Shown in pieces: positions 1 through 12,528 of a stretch of 64,000 bases of DNA. Each line of letters opens with the position of its first letter. Positions within the stretch are counted from its first letter, which is position 1. Under the pieces are notes generated by a model, which worked only from the letters and a program-made list of their open reading frames with translations, ran no database searches and was not told where the DNA came from. This DNA comes from Druceiella hillmani. Taxonomy: Eukaryota > Arthropoda > Insecta > Lepidoptera > Hepialidae. Where the stretch lies: assembly GCA_039881145.1 (NCBI GenBank), contig JAYKKI010000063.1:11668501-11732500 (forward strand), in the 5' to 3' direction. The position numbers and the translations under genes are program-made.

Positions 1-965
1 AAAATTGTATATTTTTACAAACTTCATAAGAAGTGAAATTCTCCCCTGATAAACCATGAGCCATCGATTGAAACAGATGGTAGTTCGAAGGGGTAATATC
101 TGGAAAATACGGCGGGTGGGTTAGGGCTTCCCATTTCAGTGTTTGTAGATATGTTTTCACTGGTTTTGCGAAGTGCGGTCGAGAATTGTCGTGCATCAAA
201 ATAATTTTGTCGTGCGTTTCGCTCCATTCCGGTCATTTTTCCTGCAATGCACAACTCAAGGGGATCAATTATAATCGGTAATGATCCCCAGTGATTGTTT
301 CGTTCAGTTTTATTAGTTCGTAATAAACCACACCCTATTGATCGCAACAAATAAAAAAGTGGAGTTTAGACCCATGAATATTACCTTTTGCTACTGATGA
401 TGGTTCTCTGGGTTTAACTCATGATTTTCTACGCTTAAGATTGTTATGATGTATCCATTTTTCATCACCAGTAGCAATCACATTGTTACTGGTAATTCAC
501 AAGTTAAAAAACGTCCCTCGGCTTTAATTCATATGGGACCTAATTTCTTTCCTTTCGGACCATTCCAAAGCTATAAGATGTTCTTCTATTGTTAATAAAT
601 AAACCCCCAACGATGTAAGTAACTCTTTAATTGTTTGAGATGAGTTTTCTTCAAGTAATTCTTCAAATTCTCTATCTTCCAACTGTTTTGGCTATCCAGG
701 CCGTTCCTACTCTTCCAAGTCAAAATAACTACTCCTAAAAAGTACAAATCACTTCCGACACGTTTGTTCAGCTAAAGCAATTTTACCATCAACTTTCTCC
801 AAAACTCTATGACTTTCCGCAGCATTTTTATTCATATTAAAATAATGTAGTAAAACTCTTCGCAACAACACTTTATTTGGCACAAATTTTGACATATTTA
901 AATAACTGCAACTTGTTGTTATTAACAATTTAAAAATAAGGTGTGTCGTAAAAATAACACCTAAT
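1..965 (-). pseudogene. Decayed mariner transposase (DD34D), 3' end cut by the window
   Basis: A Tc1/mariner-superfamily cut-and-paste transposase, read from high to low coordinate. The start codon is at 895 (protein begins MSKFVPNK). It is followed by the helix-turn-helix region with AAESHRVL, then a piece beginning QLEDREFEELLEEN. The first catalytic Asp lies in TGDEKWI at 455-472 and the second in HDNSRPHFAKP at 188-190. The third motif reads PSNYHLF, so the third catalytic Asp is Asn (codon 83-85). The spacing between acidic positions two and three is 34 residues, the mariner signature. Several in-frame stops and frameshifts separate the blocks. The fit is best to the mauritiana-like group, from memory of that family. 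The C-terminus lies beyond position 1. A right terminal repeat near 940-965 is a guess. Confidence 0.93.
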
Positions 966-1182
966 AACAGCTTATTTGCGATAAATTTGTTTCTGCAAGT
1001 AAGACAGAATATTGTAATACCCAAGCCATCTCTTGTAAAACGCTACGAATTAATCCCAGCACCTGTACAGAAAATATATGAGTGTTCTAGAAGCTTCCAT
1101 GATCAGAGATATGTAAAGGACACGGCACGCTCTCACTGATTCAGTATTAAGTAAGACGCTATAGTGTTAATACGCATAAAAT

Positions 1183-1792
1183 ATGGACGACATTAAGACG
1201 CATGTCAGACACTGTCTACCCTTCGAGTACCGACCTGGTCACTCTGCTGCCGAAGCTACGCGTAATATATGCCAACTCGTAGCTTCTGAAGTGATATCTG
1301 AAGTTACTGCAAAACGATGATTCCAGCGGTTTGGCAGCGGCGATTATTCTCTGAGTTGGTCTGAGTCTGGTGGTATTGGATAAGGAAAGGTTAAAATTTT
1401 TAATTGAAGAAGATAACCAATTAACGACTCTGGCTAGCAACTAAGCTCGGGTGTTCCCGTGTAGAATTATTTACATTGCTTGGGAAAAACCTTGAAACAC
1501 AGTATGTGGGTATCACACGAACTTAGCTCGGACCAGCTTTACCATTGCGCTCAAATCTGTTCTCAACTTTTGACTTTTCGGCGAACCTTTTGCTGGTTAG
1601 ATCATTTTATTTCTCCCACCCGCCAAATTCCCCAAATCTTTCATACACTGATTATTGCTTGTGTATATCGCCCAGCAATGCCTTAAAAAAATTTGTTGTG
1701 GAGTTCATATAACTTCGTTACAAACGTACAGAGAGATGTCTTTTATGGTTTGTGAAATCGAGTTGATAACGAAAAAGGAAGGAGGTAAGAGA
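1183..1792 (+). pseudogene. Second mariner transposase remnant, different subfamily, internally deleted
   Basis: Starts at an ATG at 1183 (MDDIKTHVRHCLPFEYRPGH). The DNA-binding region follows: HSAAEATRNICQ, a stop where a Trp is expected, FQRFGSGDYSL, then LIEEDNQLTT. Next come LGCSRVELFTLLGK and WVSHELSSDQLYHCAQICSQ, ending LDHFI. There the reading jumps, at about 1612-1617 and one frame over, to HPPNSPNLSYTDYCL, which matches the third catalytic block (Asp codon 1650-1652). The first two catalytic blocks are therefore missing by an internal deletion of roughly 170 codons. It lies head to head with the unrelated mariner at 1-965. A weak match to the C-terminal region continues to about 1790. 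Confidence 0.88.
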
Positions 1793-4700
1793 ACATAATT
1801 TATAAAATGTAAAACTTTTACTTTTGTGAATGATGACAGTCATTAATAAGTCTATTATCGATGATAGTTCCTGATATCAAAAAACAGTTTCAAAAAACAG
1901 TTAAAACGCCTTACATCTTTTTCTATATTTGACAAGGTATCAGAAATTGCATAAATAATTTGATGTAGAGAAAAAACTTATTATTACAAAATTACATTAT
2001 ACCAAAATTGAACCAAAAAGAAAGTGTGTAGAAGTAAAACGTGGCATAAATTACATAAAAGCAATACATTTAAAAGTTTCATTTTAAAAGTATAAGCACG
2101 TTTCAACTATTCCGTATCCTACATTATTAAATACTCGGTACGTTAGTGTCCAACTACAAATTTAGCTCAAGTTTATTATTAAATGAATCAATAAACTGTC
2201 CATATCAACACCGTGTCCACATGTGCGTGCGAGCACGAGAGTGTAAACAGAGAGGGTTTCTGACAAAGAATTATAGTGTAATAGTTCTGTCATGTGTAGA
2301 ACTCGTTGGAGTAATGACAGAGTTTTCCAGATATATGGGCTTTTCTACGAAACCTCGTTATTTCCTTTCGTCACCTACTTTTGAACGGTTGAGTAAACTA
2401 GCGAGCAATAATATTGAATTAATCCTAAATAATTTGTACGAAGTCTATATTTAAATCTTTATAACAATAGTGGAAAAAATGTATAGTTGGTCAAGAAAAT
2501 GCGGATTAAATCGATTAATAAAATAATTTTTCTGGTAATAAATTTTTCATAACGAAGGGAGTGGACGTGTAGTTTCACATATTTGAATTAATGTTTAAAT
2601 ATAATGAATATATATGAATAAGCACTCCATCTATATCCAATATTTTATACTGTAATGATTTTTGTAGATATTACAATGCAACTTGTAGATAATATAATGC
2701 AACTTTGTTCATCCATTTTCTTATTATTTTCAAATCTAACTCCAAAATAAAATGATTATTTACCAATTTATCCATTAAATTACGACAAAAGAAATTGGAT
2801 TTAAACTAATTCACTTCAAGAATCATCGGTAATTTATTACATATTTATATTTTAATAAACATGCTTCAGACCATAAGCAGATTCTCACTCGACTTTAATA
2901 AAATTGAATTTTTCGGAGTTTTTCTTTTTTTAAGTCAAAGAATAACAATAGAAAAACAAAATATTTAGCGTTTATAAAAGTCGCTAGCAATGATTTCACA
3001 GAAAAATAAATTTAAAAAGGGATTAAAATATCTTTCTACTCCTTTCTTTCCTTTATTTAAATACTTGTGTATTTTCAGTTTGTATGTTTAAAATTTTACA
3101 CGCAAATGGCATTGCAAAAAACGCAAGAAATGATTTATCGCAGAAACATATGGGAAAAAATTCACACAAATTATTATTTCGCGTTCTGTGTTTATCAGAA
3201 CGGGGTTTAGTATATAAATGTCTTCCAATAAAATGGAAGAAAAATGGAAAAAAGCTACTTGTCCTATAGCAGTCTTGTTCACCTGGTGTTTTTCGCCCCG
3301 CCCTGACAGTATTAATTGAAAAACCGCAAACTAATTAATTCCCGCAAATATATATTGTTGATACATACATATACATGTATATACGCTCGAACAAAAATAT
3401 GTAGTATGGTCATCTGATGATAAATCAAACTGATTTTTCCAATGCAACCGGGACTTTAGAAACTCATATTAACTTTCGACAATTAACACGTCGTTTATAC
3501 AATGGACTAACGAAAGAAATTAACTGAAGCGTGAAACTATTCTAAAGTTATTAAGACTAAATATAAGATTGTAACAACTTACTGGGAATTTGAAAACTTC
3601 CTTACTCTTTAAGGAAATTTTGAAGGAGTGTGATGAAACAAATTTAAAACATAATTAAAGTAAACAACGTTTTTAAATTATTATCTAATAATTACATTAT
3701 AATGATATAATAACTTATGTGTCGAACTAAAATCTATTTACACTATGGATTTCATTTATAAAGTTGGTACTATTGATTTCACACGTTGATTTAAATTTGC
3801 GAGTTTAAATTAAGGATGAATATTGAAATTAAAAAAAATACTATGTATACAATAGAAAATCGTTTGGAAAAAAATATTTTTGATATATTAATACGTAATA
3901 TTTTTTGTCTATTATTAGCAATGTAAACAAGACTGGATTAAGATAAAACTCATTTTATGTGAATAATTGAAATTAATCATTGTTTCATCTTAAACTAATA
4001 GGAGCTTTTAGTTTAATCATGTAAGTATAGGTCGTTATAAACACGATGTCCGGGAATGTGGCACAAAACTTCTAGTTTTTTTTAATTTATCATAATTACA
4101 CATATAAATTGTCGTGTGTGCGGTTTCTCCAACATTTTGACAAATTATGTTCATATTCAGCATTACGTTAATTACTTAACAATACTTTTGTCTATTTCAC
4201 TCTTATTAAAACCAATAAGAACAATATCTTCTGAGAAAACTTCTTCATAATATATAGAAATATGAAACACATGATCATAGAAACTCATTATCAATTTAAG
4301 TTTATAAAAAATGTTAGGATAATTTACTTCCATTATGAATTCTTACCGCTAATCTATTCCTTTCCTTTTTGATAATCCTATTCTATTATGTTCACTGTAA
4401 AATCGAATAATTTTTTTAATTTTATCATATAATTTTAAAAATAGAACGCAATATTTGTTTTCTTATGACTTTTCGGGTAAAGATACTCTCTCTAGTTTTA
4501 TATAATATTCATTATATTTTTAAATTTCAAAAATATGGTTTTTCACTTAATAGCTAATATCTGCGTCAAAAATGACCGGAAAATAAGGAAAAGGAGAAAT
4601 ATTTAGTCAGCATATCCCAGCCTATAAGAATATATTACATAGTTTACCATATAAAGACAATATTTGAGGATTCGCAGAGAATAAAATTTTTATTTTTTTT

Positions 4701-5040
4701 TGCTTGTAAAATATTTTGGCCAAATGAATTTGAAAGTGGAAAATTGAAGCTATAATAGTTTTTTTTTTTAATTCAATGGGTTTTTAAATATTTCTCTGCA
4801 AACATTTTTAATGTAGAAAGACATTTTGAATACTTGAATTTTCAATTAATTTTTATTTATTATCCGGAAAGTTTTTGTCAATAGATTATTCAGTGGATTG
4901 CTTAAAAGTGGATATTATGAAGGATAATTTAAACTTAATGAAAAAAAGCGGTGATGGTGACTCTTCTTAAATTTTTTGTCAATGCTACAGTTACTGCGTT
5001 ACTTATATTTATATAATACTACCAATAAATAATCTCAATT
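1793..5040. other. AT-rich spacer, no gene recognised
   Basis: Short open frames at 2146-2454 and 3084-3282 carry no domain I recognise and have the AT-driven composition of chance frames. No RNA gene, long repeat or hairpin stands out by eye. Confidence 0.6.
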
Positions 5041-5148
5041 AAATGAAACTACGTGATGTAGTATTATTTCTACTTTCTTTAAGTTCTTTACCACGACCTA
5101 GGTTTCTTTGTATTACAACATCTTCAGGTGGGCTGTTAGCAAAGATTC
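5041..5148 (-). repeat. Penelope-like dispersed repeat, copy A
   Basis: Member of a family of at least five copies in the window. In element orientation it runs: CTTTGCTAAYAGC, the hammerhead core, AACTTAAAGAAA, a GTAGAAATAATACTAC block, then ACGTAGTTTCATT. Here it is reversed. At the outer end, 5136-5148 is matched by an inverted copy at 5169-5181 (13-bp perfect arms), so the terminal motif is present in both orientations. The sequence past 5041 no longer matches the other copies. Confidence 0.8.
5086..5144 (-). ncRNA. Minimal type I hammerhead ribozyme motif, copy A
   Basis: Read on the minus strand. Stem I is CCAC pairing with GTGG, extended by CTTT pairing with AAAG. The core is CTGAAGA (5121-5127) followed by GAAAC (5102-5106). 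Stem III is very short (ACC/GGT, loop TA), and the cleavage triplet GTC is at 5095-5097. Stem II is GTTGT/ACAAA with loop AAT, a bulged U at its base and one closing pair lost (G opposite A). All invariant core bases are present. Short-stem-III type I hammerheads are known from Penelope-like retroelements, where they are thought to work best as dimers. Activity here is inferred, and the weak stem II may reduce it. Confidence 0.8.
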
Positions 5149-5300
5149 TTTATGGATGATAGAGAAAGGAATCTTTGCTAATAGACACTGAGCGTGTCCC
5201 CGTACGTACTTACGTACGTACGTACATACTTACAGACTAACGGACAGAGGCATGTGCCATTTGTAAAAGGCAAATTTAGGTCGTAACAAATATATGAAAG

Positions 5301-5345
5301 TCTATCAGGCGTGAGTGGAGCTCGTGCTACGAGGGTTCCGTCCAC

Positions 5346-5347
<2 letters not shown>
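5301..5347 (+). repeat. Fragment of widespread arthropod dispersed repeat (GGCCAAGYGCGAG type)
   Basis: The start of the repeat family: CAGGCGTGAGTGGAGCTCGT followed by ACGAGGGTTCCG, then cut off by the (TA)n tract. The consensus I recognise begins with a CCGGCCAAGTGCGAGTCGG-like motif and has GGGTTCCGTAC shortly after. This is one of about ten pieces in the window. Confidence 0.65.

Positions 5348-5392
<45 letters not shown>
5348..5392. repeat. (TA)n microsatellite
   Basis: About 22 uninterrupted TA units. A short (CGTA)n-like tract lies at 5203-5230. Confidence 0.97.
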
Positions 5393-5395
<3 letters not shown>

Positions 5396-5574
5396 GAAGA
5401 TAACATATATTTAGTGATACAATCATAAAAGACTATCAAATGATGTATTCGTTATCTGTTTAAAATGTGAACATTATTTTAGGGGATGTTGAAAACTTTA
5501 ACTTTGACAAGATAACTCTTAATAAAATAGTTTTGGAAATTCACAATTTATTTACACTAATCTTTTTTTCATAG

Positions 5575-5637
5575 TCAGTCTCTCTTTGCTACCACAACTT
5601 CATTTTATGTGAAGTTGTGGTAGCAAAGAGAGACTGA
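5575..5637. repeat. Palindrome, 28-bp perfect arms, 7-nt loop
   Basis: The left arm at 5575-5602 and right arm at 5610-5637 are exact reverse complements. The right arm begins TGAAGTTGTGGTAGC. It continues into the dispersed repeat at 5604-5706, whose other copy at 7781 has no left arm, so the left arm looks like a later fold-back copy. Confidence 0.95.
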
Positions 5638-5706
5638 TCATGAGTGAATAGAAAAACTATGAAAGTCATAGGGTGAGATGAAATTGTTTTAACCTTGGTG
5701 GAAACT
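5604..5706 (+). repeat. Dispersed repeat of unknown class, copy 1
   Basis: Matches 7781-7882 with few differences. Shared blocks include GCAAAGAGAGACT, a hairpin CTATGAAAGTCATAG (6-bp stem), GGTGAGATGAAATTG and TTTTAACCTTG. No coding potential. I do not recognise the family. Confidence 0.8.
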
Positions 5707-6409
5707 CTTAATATGACTTACTTTTTAAACGGCTTCAAAATAGGAGAAAATATTCAATAAAATGCATATTTGTTCTTTGACGGAAATGTCTTATACGATG
5801 CATACGTGCAAGACCTTCTTAAGAGCCAAGCATATCTGATAATAAAATATATAATTTCACAATGAGGTTAAGATAAGAAACAACTTTCAAAAAACGTTAA
5901 ATTTTGTTCCGATAATGTCATTGTACAAGGATCTGTTTGCGATTGTTAAATTCATAACGTAACATTTCAACGTAACTTATATTATAACGTGTTATGTACT
6001 ATTTTTTTAATAGGCATAAAAACATGAAGTGTATTGTCTCTATATCTTTCTTTGGCTTAAAAATGTGGGAAAATTTTAAAATTTGTGACATTCAGAATTA
6101 TCGCTGTAGTTTTGTTACAACATTTGCATGTGCTTGTAAAAATTCATGTTTTTCATAATTTTAGGTAGGGCTTGTTTCGGAATTTTTCAGGCATGTATTT
6201 TTTCATATCTTTCAGTACATCTCCAAAAATAGAAGACACAAAATTAAGAAAAAAATGTTTTAATGTATCACTAGCCCCTTCCAACGAAACCCCTTACTAA
6301 ATACGGAATTTTAAAAAAAATTGAGTGCTTAATTTGCTGTCCTTTTAATTTTCAAATGAATATTTTTGAATTTTAGCTGTTGAGGTATATTTTACTACTA
6401 TGCTAAATT

Positions 6410-6535
6410 TAAAGTTTCCACGTCAGGTGGTTTCTGAGAAAAACAACTGTGATGGATGGCTGAACTAACAAGTCAACTAACAATCTTATAAAGGTTCCGT
6501 TTTTCCTTTTGAGATACGGAATCGTAAAAAAATAA
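6410..6535 (+). repeat. 3' part of the arthropod dispersed repeat
   Basis: Carries the family's far end: a CACGTCAGGTGGTTTCTGAG block, then CTTATAAAGGTTCCG and CCTTTTGAGATACGGAA. Weak similarity may extend upstream towards 6200. Confidence 0.65.
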
Positions 6536-6594
6536 AAAAACTGTATCATTTTCAAACGGAGATCTCTTTTCCAAAAAGCTATATTAAAAGTCGG

Positions 6595-6690
6595 TTACTA
6601 GTAACGTTACTTGAACCCGGGCCACCGCAGTGCGCCGCGCCATCAAAGTCCGTATGCCTTGTGGTTAATCCAACACAGCACAGTGACCGA
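6595..6690 (-). repeat. Probable tRNA-derived SINE remnant
   Basis: The minus strand reads GTGTTGGATTAACCAC, AAGGCATACGGAC, GGCGCGGCGCACTGCGG, then CCCGGGTTCAAGT. The last piece resembles an RNA polymerase III B box, and the first is a loose A box. It is much more GC-rich than its surroundings. It does not fold as an intact tRNA, so a tRNA-derived SINE head is the best reading. No second copy was seen in the window. Confidence 0.45.
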
Positions 6691-7780
6691 CAGTTGATGT
6701 AGGTATTAATACAGCAACTAAATAGTCTACGTTCTGGCTCATTTTTCTTTATTTTCTATTTTAAATTTATTAGGAAATTTTCCATTTTGTTCTATAATAG
6801 ATTGCCAAGGTCATTCATGTCATGTGGAAACATTGCGGTGATCCCAAAAGGACCATTTTTTATCCACCTGATGGTGTTATCATAAAACTTGTATCTAAAA
6901 CTAATTACGCTTATTCAAATAATAAGTTTTCCAAGTAACATTAGCTGGAAGAACTTTATTATTTGGTATGTCATTCTTATCTGACAAGTCAGTTATATCC
7001 TTCTTTTTACTTGAAAGATGTATCTTTATGATAAATATCTTTTAAATTTTCCTTTCTAATTTATTAATACAATTAACAAGGCAGGCTGAGATCATCACAT
7101 GCAGTGACATAGCCCAAATATTCATTAAATTAAAACTTACTTTGCTTTGATTTATAAAATTCTGAACTTCCACAATAACTAATCAACACGTGATGCTATC
7201 TTGAACGTTTCATTGATCAATTTATGTAAATAACTAATGTAGTGTCATCTGTGATTTTCCTTAAAATACATGTTGAAACTTATACTATAGACCATTGATG
7301 GTGTTGCATATTATTTTTATAACGTAAAATATTATTCTAGGAACTAGAACTCAAAAATGATGTTAAGTTTTGTAAGCGTATTTAAAACAATATTCAATCA
7401 CGAGATATCCTGTGTATAAAGTTTACATAACATAATATTATATATCCATAATAATCTTCATTATTTTATATACATGTGATTTATAGCAATATATGTTCAA
7501 ATTCATTGTAAATAAATAACTTACGATGAAAAGTCTTTGGCTTGATATATATGGAGATTAACACAGCTTATATACATATAGTATTTTCACATTTACTTAG
7601 AAGCACAAAAATAATTTATGGTTAAAAGTTAATTTTTATAATCAGTATTTGACTGTTCATGTTAAGAGTAAAACTAAGTCTTATATCGACCTGAACAGTT
7701 CCTAAGTTAAAATCGTGGACAACTATTTGTGCAAGAAACTTAAATAATACTTCCAATGAGAGGATATTTTTTTCTGTAAT

Positions 7781-7882
7781 CTTATGTGAGGTTGTGATAG
7801 CAAAGAGAGACTAACCATTAGTCAATAGGAAAACTATGAAAATCATAGGGTGAGATGAAATTGTTTTAACCTTGTTGGAAAC
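7781..7882 (+). repeat. Dispersed repeat of unknown class, copy 2
   Basis: Same sequence as 5604-5706 without the fold-back left arm. The short hairpin CTATGAAAATCATAG is conserved with one change in its loop. Confidence 0.8.
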
Positions 7883-8247
7883 CAACGTTTCAATTCAATA
7901 AAATGCCAGTCTATTTTCATCCGCAGACATCGCTCAGCTATATCATGGTGTTTCTTCTTTACATTGTAATGCTTTACTGCTCGTAATACTTTATACACCG
8001 GGCATATCAGAACAATAATTACAAACTGAACCTAACCCACCAAACCGTTTAGGCCTACCATATCATTTTAACTAACATGGAGTGCGTTTAGTTCCTTCTT
8101 ATCAAACAGACAAACGTCCTACCCGAACAATATCGTACGGGGAAACATTTTCTCACTCAAAACGCTTAACGGAAATGATTCTTTTGTTTGAAAAGAAGTA
8201 GTTTCGAATAGACTCACACACACACATACACATATATGTGTAAAAAA

Positions 8248-8252
<5 letters not shown>
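7883..8252. other. Spacer, no feature recognised
   Basis: A few CCTAACC-like pieces at about 8030-8060 and a short CACA tract at 8215-8235 lead into the (TA)n. Nothing coding was seen. Confidence 0.5.

Positions 8253-8301
<49 letters not shown>
8253..8301. repeat. (TA)n microsatellite
   Basis: About 24 TA units flanked by TGTG/CACA tracts. Open frames across it on both strands (8153-8435) are tyrosine-isoleucine runs and not genes. Confidence 0.97.
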
Positions 8302-8306
<5 letters not shown>

Positions 8307-8369
8307 CAGATGGGAGTACAAATCCCCTTTGAGAAATCTGAAACCAAGTTTCAAATTACTTCACATGTA

Positions 8370-8790
8370 CTTATAATACCAATAATAGTTCTGGTTCCAT
8401 TGATGGAGATAGAACTCGGCAAGGGTGAAGAGTAGGTCACTGAGTTTGAACTTGTTTGAATTATCGTGATATGTTCTTCGGTCACAAATAGTCGCCAGTA
8501 TCTGATGATGGAGACAGAAGAAGATTACAAAAATCTCTCAATTATTAGGAACGGATTCACCGTATATGGAGTTATTCGAAAATGATAGGAACTTGTCAAT
8601 GGTGGATATATTCACATAGTTTGGACTCGCTTGATCTTTCTTAACAAGTACTTTGGTCACAAGTGACGGTCAAAGTTTGATGATGAAATCGAAAATTAGT
8701 GACGGGAAATCTTCAGCAGTGCGTAACAAACTCACTGAGTTTGGACACGTTTGACGTATTTTAATGTAAGCAAGTATATTACGAAGTAAA
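8370..8790 (-). repeat. Degenerate minisatellite, about 130-bp unit, array 1
   Basis: Three or so diverged units. Each contains a GAGTTTGGACTCGTTTGA-like block (8441, 8620, 8738), a CTTTGGTCACAAGTGACG-like block (8480, 8650) and a TTTGATGATGGAG-like block (8500, 8677). The reverse complement matches the array at 56810-57280, so this is one family at two loci. A further shared piece, GAAAGAGAGAGGCACC at about 9160, matches 57298-57350. Confidence 0.7.
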
Positions 8791-9209
8791 TAGGTAGGTA
8801 AGTACACAGGTACGTACATGAAGCAACTGACATATGCGATGAGCGGGCTGCAGGCTTCCGAAGCTTCCAGCTTGCCGCCGAAGGTACTACACAGATGATG
8901 GTTCCATTGTTACGATGTAGCTGCAGACACTGTTTACCACGGACTAGCTATTATTTGGCATTGTTATGATTACTTATTTGAAATCATTTTCTGTTTAATG
9001 AAAGAAAATCATACGCAGTAAAATAAAAAAAAAGTAAGCACTAAAAATTGTAAATAATTAAAATTTTCAACCAAAAAATTATAAACGATAAATGTCGGAG
9101 TCGGTACTAAGATGAGTACGAGTGCTCATGTACCTGTGTTGATGTACATGCACCCGGGAGGACGAAAGAGAGAGGCACCAATTCCTAAAACCTCTAATAG
9201 AAGCAGTAT

Positions 9210-12200
9210 TTTCCAAGTTTAGTTATTTTCCGAAACGATCGTGTATTGGAAAATTTCTGGTTAAGTATTTTCATTATGTTATAATTTTCATTGCTCTTCT
9301 TACGCAGTGGTTTGAAATCAGTTCAATTGTTGCCTAAAAAGTTCATATTAACCTATTTAATGCACGTTCAAACAATTTTGCTTAATCATTAAAATATTTG
9401 AATATATTTATGTTTTTGAACTAAATAGTATCTTACTATGTCAACGAATTAATTAACATTACGAACGAATTAGGGCCCCATTATGTAAACAATGTAAACA
9501 GATAAAGCAAACAAACGTTAATTAATCTCTCTCTTAGTAAATATTAGTTACAAGGTAACACAACAAACAGCTTTCAATTAATTTGTCACAGAGGTACATA
9601 TTCATCTTACTAGCTAGATATATTTATTTAATATTTACTAACTTTTTATATATACATTTGTCTTTGAACATAACTTAAAATTTAACTAAATTAAACTCTG
9701 GCTATTTTGATCATTAATTTCTTTATCACGTTGGAAGCTCCTAGTTTGATATAGAGAATATTATGTCTTTATATAAACAAGTAAATTTATGATAAATTCA
9801 AAATTGGAATTGTCAATCAATAACGCTAAAGAAACAATGTTAATTTGCTGCTATAGGCGCGGCTATGTAACCTAGGGTGAAATTTGCCAATAATTTTATT
9901 ATAAGTGAATTTACATATCGTCAAAATTTTCGAAAACAAAGAGACGTTTTTTTCTTAACATATATATATATGTATGAAGTAATATATCTATACTATAGTA
10001 TAAATTAATAATAATAATAAAAAATATTCACGAAATGGATTTTTAATAACTTGCTTCTGTTTATTAAACATATAAGGAGTAGAACTGTTTAAATGTCAAA
10101 TTCGTTGCACGCTTCACTTAGAATTACAACTACTCCACTAAAATATATCATTAATAACACGATTTGAATTACCGAAAGTAAATGCAAAAGAGCAAGGAAA
10201 AATTAAATACAAAATGATTTGAATATTTACTCAGATCATCGTGAATCTCATGTACATTATCAGTATTATTAAATATTAATTATAACATTATAAAAAACCT
10301 GTCAAATACTTGCAGTACGAGGATTCCTTCCACACACTCCATACACATAAATATTTAAGGATACATAGTATTTCTATTAAATTATTTACAGATACTCATT
10401 TTTGAAAACGTAAATACATTGCCTATTATACCTTTCACATGGTGCTGAATCAAACTAACAATTCATGTCAATTTCATTAATAAAATTAAAAAGATAAAGG
10501 AAATATTATAAACTCAAAATCACTGGGGCGATTCCCAGTAATAAATGCAAGACATCATTGGAAACGAAGACAGCCGGGGAACTGTGAAGATCAAAACACT
10601 GAGATGACAATTTTACTTTATTCTCGTGGATACTAAGAAAAAAACAAATTATTTTTTTGGTTTGGTTGCCATATTTACATTTACACCAAACTTTGTTTAT
10701 CAGTATAGTATTAGTAAACATGTAATCTGTTACTCAGGAAATCGAATAAACGTCAGAAGGAAATCAGTTTTTGGAGTATATACAACTCACTTGGTTTAAC
10801 TCTATTGTCCAAAAATCAGCCTTAATGGGGCTTCGAATCAATATCAGTTTTACTAAATAGTTAACAGAAAAATGTTAAATAAGCAATTTTAGTTAGACTG
10901 TCAGGTTTCAAGTATGATTATCTAGAAATTGAATATCTTGATTTTAATTCGAACTTTTGAAATTCCATCTAATATGTAACTTCTTCGTCTACCTAATACA
11001 CAAAGACATCTACTTATCTGCCTAATCGTATTAATCATAAAAGTTATTTCAATCAGATTTTCGCCATTATGTAGAATATTAATTTTTTATAATAATTTTC
11101 TGATAAAATAATTTTCTGATATCATAATTTTCTGATGACATTAATCAATTTCAGGTTTTCCATTTATTTGACCGATTTTATATGGAGAAAATCTAATTGG
11201 CTTTAATAAAATTATTAACTTTATAGTTGAAATTGTTAAATCATTCTTATAACAGAAAATACTACATCGATAACATTAGAAACAAAAGGCCCAAAAAATG
11301 CCAGTATTCATATTAGGAACTCTTATTAGGAATTTATATTAGAAAGTGTTAAACAATGGCGTGGACTGGCCTTGCATAATACCGTAGGGAGCAGAGTGGG
11401 GATTTCCCCTGAATGTTCCACGTGTCGTCACATAACACACAGAATGCTGCCGAGTTTATTTAGTCGATTTTGTATTGGCTATAATTGGCTCGTTTGTCAT
11501 AATAATTGTATGAACTGTATTTCCCCCGTGGGACTCTTCGTGATCAAAATATGACAGAAAGGAGTTGGGGCTAAAATTATTTAGTAATTTAAAAAAAAAA
11601 CTACTTTCTATTAATGATGACTAGCCTACCATTGTTTGCTAAGTTCAAAGAGGAAAAATGCAGTAATTCAGTAGAAAGTTTATATTGATATTAATTTAAC
11701 TCAAGTTATTTTCTTCCTTACTAAATACCTTAATAAAAAAACTTATCTTTATTAAATTTAGCTAGAATTTCGTCGAGACGGGAGAACTTTTAGTGTCAGT
11801 TTCAAAGATTAGTTGACATCATTGGATGCTACTTTGAATACTAGATTATTGAAATGAACTTTGTAGTAGTTTTTAAAATTCTGTAGATACTTGCTTTGAT
11901 TATAAAACTCTTTTGACAATATGTACGTTTTTAATCCTTTTGTAGTCGATTATTTTAGGAATAATGAAAAAACCAAAGTTTTTATATAATTCAAAATTAT
12001 GAAGTATTGTGTGCAGAAATACAACCAGTTTTATTCAATGTAAAAAAATAAAAATATTAATGTGAAAAAAACTTTTATTAATAGTGAATATAATGGCCAC
12101 TATTATTAATATAATAAGCTATTTGTTGGTAATAAAAAATAGTACTTTTATAAATTTTACTATTTTAGAATGAAAAAAACTTCGTAGTATCCTTTGAACT

Positions 12201-12520
12201 TCCACGAAAGTTTTTCTTATCACATTTTATTTTGCAAAAGTCGAAAAGGACGTTCGGTCGGAAAAATGGGAAAGGCAGGATAAGACTGTTTATTATAATT
12301 GTAACTTTATTTTTTGAGTAGGAAAACTCTATGAACTAACTAGTATTATCGTGATATTAAACAATAGTTGACAGACTAAGGCTGGACTTTTAAATTTCAA
12401 TACTCCTTTTTTACGACAGTTGTGTTTAGTCGTGTTATTTGTGACTACTGCACATTAGATTTTCTCGTTTGAGTAAGAAGTAGTAACTCGTTAGGAATTA
12501 CTCCTTTGTTATACCATTGT
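9210..12520. other. AT-rich spacer, no gene recognised
   Basis: Contains a small triplication of AATTTTCTGAT at 11090-11140 and short (AAT)n at about 10005. The 60-codon frame at 11372-11554 and the frame at 10506-10721 have no recognisable domain. Confidence 0.55.
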
Positions 12521-12528
12521 ACATTTTA

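Noticed and set aside
5178..5426. Open frames across (TA)n tracts (also 8153-8435 and 55258-55494)
   Set aside because: They consist of tyrosine-isoleucine runs from the microsatellites with random flanks.
6595..6690. Functional tRNA gene
   Set aside because: A B-box-like element is present, but there is no cloverleaf, anticodon arm or acceptor pairing.
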